Assembly (NCBI GenBank): GCA_026645635.1
Contig: JAPKMV010000279.1
Location: forward strand, 1-5,509
Direction of reading: 5' to 3'
Length of the DNA: 5,509 bases
Source: Caldilineaceae bacterium
GTDB lineage: Bacteria > Chloroflexota > Anaerolineae > Caldilineales > Caldilineaceae
Part shown: positions 1-5,509 of the stretch, piece by piece
Layout of the letters: every line of letters begins with the position of its first letter
Position numbering within the stretch: the stretch's first letter is position 1
Program-made: the position numbers and the translations under genes
The notes under the pieces: model-generated
What the model was told of the DNA's origin: nothing
The model's database searches: none
What the model saw: only the letters and a program-made list of their open reading frames with translations

Positions 1-1
1 G

Positions 2-1492
2 CTGACGCTGGACATGCAGTTTTTCGAGTCGCCCACCTACTACGACCAGCTGCAGCGCGCCAGCGTCGACGCCATCGACCGCCCCATTGGGCTGCTCGAC
101 AGCATCAGCAAACTGCTGCAGAACACCATCACCCTGGTGGCGATGGCGGGCGTGCTGCTCACCTTTGCGTGGTGGCTACCCATCGTGCTGCTGCTGGGCA
201 CGCTGCCTGCGCTCTGGGTGGCGCTGCAATCGACGGTCGAATTTCACCGCTGGCGCCTGCGCAACACCATCAACGAACGGCGCCTGGCTGTCTACCACCA
301 CACCCTGATTCGCGATGACACGGCGCCCGAAATGCGGCTCTTCGACCTGGGCGGCTATTTCACGACCGCCTATGCCACGCTGCGCGGCCAACTGCGCGGC
401 GAGCGACTGCGCCTCGTGCGCAACCAGACCCTGGCGCAGATCGCGGCGGTCATCGCCGGCCTGCTGACCATGGCCGCCGCGCTGGTCTGGATCGCCTGGC
501 AGGCGTTGCAGGGCTACTACGATCTCGGCGACATGGCGATGTTGTACCAGGCGATGGCCCAGGGGCAGGCGCTGATGCAGAGTCTGCTCACCGGCGCAGG
601 AGAGATCTATCGCAACCTGCTGTTCCTCGAAGATCTCTTCACCTTCCTTGAACTGGAGCCGATGACCCACGACCCCGCCGCGCCGGCCACCATCCCCAAC
701 GGTTTGCACGAAGGCATTACCCTAAACAATGTGACGTTCCAATATCCCTACAGCGACCGCGTCGCCCTGCATGACTTCAACTTGACGATTCCGGCGCGGC
801 AGATTGTCGCATTGGTCGGCGAGAACGGCGCGGGCAAGAGCACGCTGCTCAAGCTGCTCTGTCGATTCTACGATCCGCAGCAGGGCGCCATCACCTGGGA
901 TGGGATCGACCTGCGCGCCTTGCGCCAACAGGACCTGCGCCGGCGCATCAGCGTGCTCTTCCAGCAGCCTCAGGCCTATCATGAAGACGTGACCACCAAC
1001 ATTGCCTTTGGCGACTTCAGGCGATCCTTCACCCAGGCGGAGATCGAGCGGGCGGCGCAGGGCGCCGGCGCCGCCGGGATCATCGACAAGCTGCCCCAGG
1101 GGTACGCCACGGTGCTCGGCAAGTGGTTTGGCTACACGCAATTGAGCACCGGCGAGTGGCAGCGGCTGGCATTGGCCCGCGCCTTTATCCGCGAGTCTGA
1201 CCTGGTGATCCTCGACGAGCCGACCAGCGCCATGGATTCCTGGGCAGAGAATGACTGGATGAATCGGTTCCGCAGCCTGGTCGAAGACCGCACCGCACTC
1301 ATCATCACCCATCGTTTCACCACCGCCATGCAGGCCGACGTGATCCACGTGATGGAAGAGGGTCAGATCGTGGAGTCGGGCACCCATGCGGAGTTGGTGG
1401 CATTGGGCGGGCGCTATGCGCGATCATGGCGGCAGCAGATGCGCGAGGTGGGCGCGCCTGTGGCTGACCGTGCTGAACCTGTCTATGCGTGA
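2..1492 (+). CDS. ABC exporter half-transporter (membrane domain + ATPase), 5'-truncated by window edge
   Basis: ATP-driven export of a small molecule or peptide across the cytoplasmic membrane, probably as a dimer; here likely the exporter of the NRPS product (inferred from context). The frame is open to the window edge (LTLD precedes the first Met), so the true start lies upstream. About 496 residues are visible against roughly 600 for full-length family members, so the first one or two membrane helices are missing. Counting from the Met at nt 14, hydrophobic hairpins lie at about residues 38-71 and 139-165. The nucleotide-binding domain follows: Walker A GENGAGKST (269-277), Q-loop Gln317, signature LSTGE (377-381), Walker B LVILDEP with Asp401 and catalytic Glu402, D-loop SAMD, and H-loop His433. 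All catalytic residues are present. The signature has Thr where LSGGQ has its first Gly. The MQFFESPTYYDQLQRA start resembles exporters found beside lanthipeptide and NRPS genes. The family call is firm; the cargo is inferred. Confidence 0.93.
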   Translation: MTLDMQFFESPTYYDQLQRASVDAIDRPIGLLDSISKLLQNTITLVAMAGVLLTFAWWLPIVLLLGTLPALWVALQSTVEFHRWRLRNTINERRLAVYHHTLIRDDTAPEMRLFDLGGYFTTAYATLRGQLRGERLRLVRNQTLAQIAAVIAGLLTMAAALVWIAWQALQGYYDLGDMAMLYQAMAQGQALMQSLLTGAGEIYRNLLFLEDLFTFLELEPMTHDPAAPATIPNGLHEGITLNNVTFQYPYSDRVALHDFNLTIPARQIVALVGENGAGKSTLLKLLCRFYDPQQGAITWDGIDLRALRQQDLRRRISVLFQQPQAYHEDVTTNIAFGDFRRSFTQAEIERAAQGAGAAGIIDKLPQGYATVLGKWFGYTQLSTGEWQRLALARAFIRESDLVILDEPTSAMDSWAENDWMNRFRSLVEDRTALIITHRFTTAMQADVIHVMEEGQIVESGTHAELVALGGRYARSWRQQMREVGAPVADRAEPVYA

Positions 1493-1495
1493 AAA

Positions 1496-1500
1496 GGGGG
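1496..1500 (+). promoter_or_regulatory. Ribosome binding site for the binding-protein gene
   Basis: A GGGGG run preceded by A residues lies 6 nt before the ATG at 1507, straight after the exporter stop codon. This favours ATG 1507 over the in-frame GTG at 1489, which overlaps the exporter stop, lies upstream of this site and has no comparable purine run ahead of it. Confidence 0.6.
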
Positions 1501-1506
1501 AAAACG

Positions 1507-2565
1507 ATGTGGAACATCCGCCGCTCAGTGTACAAGCTGATCATCCTGATCACGGCAGGCGTGACTGTGCTCAGTCTCGGCGCCTGCGTGGGTGTCCAGC
1601 CCGGATTTACACCTGCGGGGCAGGCGACAAACCGGCTGAACGTCTGCACGAGTTCCGCCAGCCCCACCCAAATGAATGTTCAATATGCGTTGGCGGAAGG
1701 GCTTTTTGCCAAGTACGATCTCGATGTGACCGTATCTGAAATTAGCGGTGGTTCGACGGCTGTGACGGCGCTCATTGCAGGCGACGTCGACCTTTGTCAG
1801 ATCGCCGGCGCCGCCGTGGTGAGCGCAGCTATCGCCGGCGCTGAAGTTGTCTTCGTAGGCGGCGTCATCAACCAGCAACCCTATTATTTGATCACCCGTC
1901 CCGATGTTCGCACCCCCGCCGATTTGGTGGGACAGGCGCTGGCCGTCAGCGGCCCGGGGTCAAGCTCCTATGCCGCAGCCGTCGCCGTCTTGGATGAATT
2001 CGGATTGACGCCAGACCGAGATGTAGCCATTCTGTCGATCGGTGGGCAGAGCGAACGCATGGCGGCGTTGGAAAGCGGCAACATCGCCGGCGCCATCCTC
2101 TCGCCGCCGCAGGCCATGCAAGTGGTGGCTGACGGCTACCACCTGCTGTTCGACTTTGCGGAGCTTGAGGAGCCTTACCAACACACCGCCGTTGTCACCA
2201 CACGCGCGTTTCTGGAAGAACACCCTGACCTGGTTGCGAGGTACATCCAGGCAACTTCAGAAGCCGTGGCTGCGATGCATGCGGACAGGGAGAAGGCCAT
2301 CGCCGCCATCGCAACCTATCTCCAACTCGACCCGGTGGAGCAGGCCGACGTGCTGGCGCTGACCTACGACCTGATTGTCCTCCGCCATATGCGCGTTGAG
2401 CCGACCCCTTCTCTGTCTGGCATTCAGGCCTTGCTGAATGAATTGCAGCAGAAGGACAACCCAGAAGCCGCCAATTATCAGCCCGAAGATTTCGTAGACA
2501 CGCAGATTCTGGCCGAATTGGCACAGAGTGGATTCTTTGCAGACCTGGATGCTGCCGATGAATGA
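1507..2565 (+). CDS. Lipid-anchored ABC-type solute-binding protein, NMT1/SsuA/TauA-like
   Basis: Extracytoplasmic substrate-binding lipoprotein of the class that feeds nitrate/sulfonate/taurine/thiamine-precursor importers. It is 352 residues from ATG 1507, a normal family length. The N-terminus is a lipoprotein signal peptide: basic residues (MWNIRRSVYK), a hydrophobic core, then lipobox LGAC with the lipidated Cys at residue 27 (codon 1585-1587). The mature part shows family hallmarks: SGGS at 80-83, AGDVDLCQ at 91-98 (the usual 'G-D-x-D' segment), a 'TPADLVGQALAVSGPGSSS' hinge region ending at about 154, and GGQSERMAALESG at 179-191 followed by ILSPP. The C-terminal EDFVDTQIL is also typical, so the protein looks complete. 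No cognate permease or ATPase gene is in the window; the upstream ABC protein is an exporter. Ligand unknown. It could bind a precursor, the secreted product, or something unrelated. GC is lower in places than in the flanking genes. Confidence 0.9.
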   Translation: MWNIRRSVYKLIILITAGVTVLSLGACVGVQPGFTPAGQATNRLNVCTSSASPTQMNVQYALAEGLFAKYDLDVTVSEISGGSTAVTALIAGDVDLCQIAGAAVVSAAIAGAEVVFVGGVINQQPYYLITRPDVRTPADLVGQALAVSGPGSSSYAAAVAVLDEFGLTPDRDVAILSIGGQSERMAALESGNIAGAILSPPQAMQVVADGYHLLFDFAELEEPYQHTAVVTTRAFLEEHPDLVARYIQATSEAVAAMHADREKAIAAIATYLQLDPVEQADVLALTYDLIVLRHMRVEPTPSLSGIQALLNELQQKDNPEAANYQPEDFVDTQILAELAQSGFFADLDAADE

Positions 2566-3316
2566 GACGGTCTCCAGTTATGTTGGGAAAGCGCAGCGCT
2601 ATGCGCAGTTTCGCTGGGACTATGCCCCCGCCGCGATCGACTGGCTCTGCAGCGAGGCCGGTCTGCGCGACGGGCAGTGGGTGGCCGACATCGGCGCCGG
2701 CCCCGGAACCCTCACGCGCTGGTTCGTCGAGCGAGGGGTGGAGGTTTGGGCGGTCGAACCGGAGGAGGAGATGCGGCGCCTGGCAGAGGAGCGCTGGAGG
2801 CGCCGGGCTAATTTTCACAGCGTACAAGCCTCCGCAGAGCAGACGCGTCTGCCGGATGCGTCCGTTGCGCTGATCGTCGTCGGTCGTGCGCTGCACTGGT
2901 TTCATCCCGAGACGGCGCGCCGGGAATTCCTGCGCATCGCGCAGCCCAACAGTTGGCTGGCAACGCTGGCGGTGCGTTGCATGAACCCGGCGCTCAACGC
3001 AGCGGTGAAGGCCCTGGCAACGACCGCCAACGGTTTCGATTTGAGCCACAGCAAGCGCGACCGGCCCGCGGGGGCGATAGATTCCTATGTGTGCCGTGAC
3101 GGTCGGCTGGCACGCGGCTTCCCCACAGTGGTCCAAGAGGATTGGCCTAGTTTCATTGGCCGAATCTCCACCTTTTCAGGCGCACCGGCGCTTGATGACC
3201 CCGCCTTCACTGCCCTGGCGGACGCTGCGCACCGGATCTTCGCTCAGTTTGCCGTAGGTGGGATCCTCGTCATTCCGGTGGAGACGCAGGTGCAACTGGG
3301 GCGGTTGCGCCCATGA
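2558..3316 (+). CDS. Class I SAM-dependent methyltransferase
   Basis: Cytoplasmic methyl transfer from S-adenosylmethionine, probably to an NRPS product or precursor (inferred from position). It is 252 residues from ATG 2558. I chose this start because the resulting N-terminus (MNETVSSYVGKAQRYAQFRWDY) aligns with the usual 'F-x-x-x-A-x-x-Y-x-x-x-R' opening of this family, while the earlier in-frame GTG 2528 and ATG 2549 add an unrelated tail. Motif I is VADIGAGPGT with Asp44, Gly46, Gly48 and Gly50. The acidic ribose-binding residue is Glu67 in VWAVEP. LPDASVALIVVGRALHWFHPE (98-118) is the motif IV/post-motif region typical of Methyltransf_11-type enzymes. The C-terminus ending in VETQVQLGRL also matches family ends, so the gene is intact. 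It overlaps the binding-protein gene by 8 nt and the A-PCP gene by 4 nt. The ribosome site is weak (GGA at 2547-2549), consistent with coupling. The acceptor atom (O, N or C) cannot be read from the sequence. Confidence 0.9.
   Translation: MNETVSSYVGKAQRYAQFRWDYAPAAIDWLCSEAGLRDGQWVADIGAGPGTLTRWFVERGVEVWAVEPEEEMRRLAEERWRRRANFHSVQASAEQTRLPDASVALIVVGRALHWFHPETARREFLRIAQPNSWLATLAVRCMNPALNAAVKALATTANGFDLSHSKRDRPAGAIDSYVCRDGRLARGFPTVVQEDWPSFIGRISTFSGAPALDDPAFTALADAAHRIFAQFAVGGILVIPVETQVQLGRLRP
3299..3312 (+). promoter_or_regulatory. Small GC hairpin directly before the A-PCP start codon
   Basis: GGGCG (3299-3303), loop GTTG, CGCCC (3308-3312) form a perfect 5-bp stem ending immediately before ATG 3313. 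The only plausible ribosome-binding purines for that start (GGGG, 3298-3301) lie mostly inside the stem. Ribosomes finishing the methyltransferase gene would open it, which fits translational coupling through the ATGA overlap. The stem is short and within coding sequence, so it may be chance. Confidence 0.3.
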
Positions 3317-5058
3317 ACCTTTCCCCGCTTGCACCCGATAGTGCGATTCCAAGCCGTTTCCAGGAGATCGTTAACGCGGCGCCCCAAGCCACCGCGATCG
3401 TGGATGGCGCTGCGCGCATCTCCTATGCGAGGTTGGACGCCTGGTCAAACCAGATTGCGGGGGCGCTGGCCGGGCGCAAACCAGGCAGCCCGGTCGCGCT
3501 TCTTTCCGGCCACGGCCCTGCAACCGTAGCCGCCATGCTCGGCGCGCTGAAGGCGGGACAAATCTACTGCGTAGTGGATCCGGCAATGCCGGCAGCCCGC
3601 CTTGACCACATTCTGGCCGATCTGCATGCCGACCTGGTGCTGACGGATGGCGGCCACGCAGCCCTGGCCGAGCGTGTGGCGCATCCCCATGTGGCGCTGC
3701 TGCAGATTGATTCCCTGGGTGAAGCGCAGATGCCTGTGGCCTTGCCGCCACAGCCCCAGCCGTCCACCCTGGCTGCCATCTACTACTCATCGGGCACCAC
3801 GGGCCGGCCCAAGGGCATCGTGCGCGATCATGCGGCGCTGGTCTATCGAGCATGGCTCGACACAGAGGTCGTACCGCTTGGCCCCGGCGACCGGGTCGGC
3901 TGGCTCTACTCTGCCGCCTATTCTGCACAGGAGCAGATCAATTCCCTGCACCTGCACGCCAGTATCTTGCGCCAACTGTTGGACATGACGCCTACGACGC
4001 AGATCTTCCACCATCTGCGCTATGTGCGCCCCTCGGACAGAGTCGCCGTCGTTGATCTGCTGCGGCTGCGCCAGCGGCTGCCTGCGGCGGCGGTCATCGC
4101 ACACACCCTCGGCTCCGGCGAAACCGGCCCCGTCTGCCGTTTCATCTGCACCCACGACACGCCCCTGGGCGGTGAAACTGTGCCCATTGGGTATCCCGTG
4201 GCCGCGGCGCAAGTCAGCCTGATCGACGAGGCTGGGCAAGTCGTCGAAGGCGAAGGAGTCGGCGAGATTGTCGTGCGCAGCCGCTATCTGTCACAAGGGT
4301 ACTGGCGCCAGCCGGAACTGACCGCACAACGCTTTCAGATCGATCCTGCCGACCCGCGCTATCGCAGCTATCGTATGGGTGATCTCGCCCGCCGGCGCCC
4401 GGACGGCATGTTGGAGTTGGTCGGGCGCAAAGACCGCCGGGTGAAGATTCTCGGCTACACGGTCGACCTGGGTGACATGGAAGCTGCATTGACGGCGCAG
4501 CCCGGCATCCTCGAGGCAGCCGTCATCGCGCGCACTGGCGCCGACGGCGCCAACCAGATCGTCGCCTATGTCGTGGCCGACGTGGCGGCGCCGCGGCTGC
4601 GGGAAGCGCTGGCCGCGCAGTTGCCCGCCTACATGCTGCCGGCGCGCTTCGTCTTTCTCGCCGTATTGCCGCGCCAGCCGAACGGCAAGGTGGATAGCCG
4701 CGCGTTGCCGGCGCCCGGCGCGGCGCGGCCGGCACTCGATACGGTCTATGTTGCCCCGCACACGGCGTTGGAGCGGCAGATTGCCGCCATCTGGGGCGAA
4801 GTCTTGGCGCTGGAGAGCGTCGGCGTGGAGGACAACTTCTTCGACCTTGGCGGGAATTCGCTCCAGGCCATGCGCATTGTGAGCCGCGTTGCCGCCCTGG
4901 CCCATACTGACATCCCGCTCAGTTCGCTCTTTGCAGCGCCGACTGTCGCAGCCCAAACGATCGAGGTGACGAAGCGGCAACTTGCCGATCTCGCCGCGCA
5001 CGATCTTGCGCGGCTGATGAGCGAAGTGACAAATCTGCAGCAGGACCTACACAGATGA
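3313..5058 (+). CDS. NRPS adenylation-thiolation (A-PCP) protein with shortened A domain
   Basis: It should activate a carboxylic or amino acid as its adenylate and load it on its own phosphopantetheine arm; with no condensation domain ahead, it is a candidate loading or stand-alone module. 581 residues. A-domain motifs in order: ISYARLDAWSNQ (A1), LKAG-x-x-Y (A2, 79-90), YYSSGTTGRPKG (A3 P-loop, 157-168), HTLGSGE (A5, 264-270), GEIVVRSRYLSQGYW (A6, 317-331), YRMGD with Asp357 (A7), GRKDRRVKILGY with hinge Asp374 (A8), LPAYMLP (A9, 437-443) and NGKVD with catalytic Lys459 (A10). The PCP carries DNFFDLGGNS with attachment Ser516. A helical tail follows (to Arg581, DLARLMSEV), possibly a docking element. 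Oddities: about 34 residues are missing around A4 (residues 203-210), SDR replaces the usual GGE (241-243), and Gly269 replaces the A5 Thr. Family is certain; substrate and activity are not. The start is ATG 3313, overlapping the methyltransferase stop by 4 nt. Confidence 0.93.
   Translation: MNLSPLAPDSAIPSRFQEIVNAAPQATAIVDGAARISYARLDAWSNQIAGALAGRKPGSPVALLSGHGPATVAAMLGALKAGQIYCVVDPAMPAARLDHILADLHADLVLTDGGHAALAERVAHPHVALLQIDSLGEAQMPVALPPQPQPSTLAAIYYSSGTTGRPKGIVRDHAALVYRAWLDTEVVPLGPGDRVGWLYSAAYSAQEQINSLHLHASILRQLLDMTPTTQIFHHLRYVRPSDRVAVVDLLRLRQRLPAAAVIAHTLGSGETGPVCRFICTHDTPLGGETVPIGYPVAAAQVSLIDEAGQVVEGEGVGEIVVRSRYLSQGYWRQPELTAQRFQIDPADPRYRSYRMGDLARRRPDGMLELVGRKDRRVKILGYTVDLGDMEAALTAQPGILEAAVIARTGADGANQIVAYVVADVAAPRLREALAAQLPAYMLPARFVFLAVLPRQPNGKVDSRALPAPGAARPALDTVYVAPHTALERQIAAIWGEVLALESVGVEDNFFDLGGNSLQAMRIVSRVAALAHTDIPLSSLFAAPTVAAQTIEVTKRQLADLAAHDLARLMSEVTNLQQDLHR
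5042..5045 (+). promoter_or_regulatory. Ribosome binding site for the condensation-domain NRPS gene
   Basis: AGGA lies 9 nt before ATG 5055, inside the end of the A-PCP gene. It supports ATG 5055, in the ATGA overlap, as the start of the next NRPS protein. Confidence 0.5.
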
Positions 5059-5509
5059 CCGATCTCACCCAACCTCTTGGCGATCTTTCGCCGGCGCAGC
5101 GGGCGTTGCTCGAACAGCGGCTCATGGAACGGCTGGCAGCCACTCACAATCTGCCTGGCGCCACCATCCCGCGCCGAGGTCAGTCGGGACCTGCGCCACT
5201 TTCGTACACCCAAGAGAGGCTCTGGTTTCTCGACCAGCTCTATCCCGGGCAGCCAACCTATAACGGGTCGGTCGCCTATCGTTTGATCGGCGATCTGAAT
5301 ATCATCGCCCTGCAGACGGCGCTGAGCGCGTTGGTCGAACGCCATGAGGTGCTGCGTACTGTGTTTTGCGCCATTGACGACGTTTTGCAGCAGGTGATCG
5401 AGCCGCCGCGCATCGTCCCGCTGCCATTGGTTGTTGTCGACGATGCCGAAGATCCGCTGGCCGCAGCGATGCAGCAGTTCGCTGCGGCGATTGACGCACC
5501 CTTCGATCT
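5055..5509 (+). CDS. NRPS protein beginning with a condensation domain, 3'-truncated by window edge
   Basis: Peptide-bond-forming module of the same assembly line, expected to accept the acyl group carried by the upstream A-PCP protein. The frame opens at ATG 5055 (ATGA overlap with the A-PCP stop) and stays open to the window end: 151 codons plus two bases, no stop. Residues 1-40 form a leader with a helical segment (LSPAQRALLEQRLMERLA, 11-28) of the kind often found before condensation domains and at protein starts that receive a partner module. Condensation core C1 is LSYTQERLWFLDQL (49-62), and C2 is LSALVERHEVLRTVF (90-104). The visible part ends at APFD (148-151), the start of the 'PFDL' element, before the catalytic HHxxxDG motif, so activity cannot be judged. 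Sequence style suggests the ordinary LCL type, but the discriminating region is outside the window. The domains that follow are unknown. Confidence 0.92.
   Translation, partial: MTDLTQPLGDLSPAQRALLEQRLMERLAATHNLPGATIPRRGQSGPAPLSYTQERLWFLDQLYPGQPTYNGSVAYRLIGDLNIIALQTALSALVERHEVLRTVFCAIDDVLQQVIEPPRIVPLPLVVVDDAEDPLAAAMQQFAAAIDAPFD

Noticed and set aside
1489..1507. GTG 1489 as start of the binding-protein gene
   Set aside because: It overlaps the exporter stop and lies upstream of the clear GGGGG ribosome site; ATG 1507 has better spacing and gives a more usual signal peptide.
2528..2558. GTG 2528 or ATG 2549 as the methyltransferase start
   Set aside because: No SD-like sequence precedes either, and the added residues fall outside the family's usual N-terminus.
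2562..2873. Open frame starting at the ATGA at 2562, overlapping the binding-protein stop
   Set aside because: The position looks like a coupled start, but the translation is Arg/Pro-rich without any motif, while the frame from 2558 carries a full methyltransferase.
2195..3136. Long antisense open frame (about 313 codons) across the binding-protein/methyltransferase junction
   Set aside because: It lies opposite two genes with clear family motifs, has no recognisable domain, and is Arg/Pro/Gln-rich as expected from reading high-GC coding DNA backwards.
4291..5001. Antisense open frame opposite the A-PCP gene (and a similar one at 722-1387 opposite the exporter)
   Set aside because: No motif is recognisable in either, and the sense strand carries conserved NRPS or ABC core motifs throughout the same interval. 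These are shadows of high-GC codon bias.
1064..5097. Recurrent octamer GCCGGCGC (for example 1064, 1804, 1834, 2086, 4391, 4638, 4707, 5090)
   Set aside because: More frequent than a naive base-composition expectation, but several copies read as Ile-Ala-Gly-Ala codons, and the pattern fits codon bias in a GC-rich genome. There is no regular spacing.
1..5509. tRNA, rRNA, CRISPR, insertion sequence, attachment site or intrinsic terminator
   Set aside because: Nothing of the kind was seen; coding sequence fills the window with at most 14 nt between genes, and no GC hairpin followed by a T-run was found.

Overview
The window is a gene-dense stretch of about 61-65% GC with every supported gene on the + strand and almost no intergenic space. 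It looks like the interior of a non-ribosomal peptide synthetase (NRPS) biosynthetic operon, cut at both ends. The organism cannot be fixed from the sequence. The GC content, the lipoprotein-type solute-binding protein and the Ala/Gln-rich protein style would fit a Chloroflexota-like (Caldilinea/Anaerolineae-type) bacterium, but other high-GC natural-product producers are equally possible. I hold the phylum call at low confidence.

Layout: (1) 2-1492, the 3' part of an ABC exporter half-transporter (membrane domain fused to ATPase). (2) 1507-2565, a lipid-anchored periplasmic-type binding protein of the NMT1/SsuA/TauA class. (3) 2558-3316, a stand-alone class I SAM-dependent methyltransferase. 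(4) 3313-5058, a free-standing adenylation-thiolation (A-PCP) NRPS protein, plausibly a loading or stand-alone module. (5) 5055-5509, the beginning of a second NRPS protein opening with a condensation domain and running off the window edge.

The genes are tightly linked. There are 14 nt between genes 1 and 2, an 8-nt overlap between 2 and 3, and ATGA stop/start overlaps (4 nt) between 3 and 4 and between 4 and 5. No internal promoter or terminator is apparent, so one polycistronic message with translational coupling is the simplest reading. The inferred job is as follows. The A-PCP protein loads a carboxylic or amino acid, the downstream condensation protein extends it, the methyltransferase tailors the product or a precursor, and the ABC protein exports it. 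The binding protein has no partner permease or ATPase in view and is the odd member.

The most unusual signal is inside the A domain. Relative to canonical adenylation domains, about 34 residues around core motif A4 (the start of the substrate pocket) are missing in frame, near nt 3922-3939. The downstream GGE and A5 elements are also divergent. The catalytic A3, A7, A8 and A10 motifs and the phosphopantetheine serine are intact. This could be a genuinely remodelled or inactive loader, or a sequence/assembly deletion.
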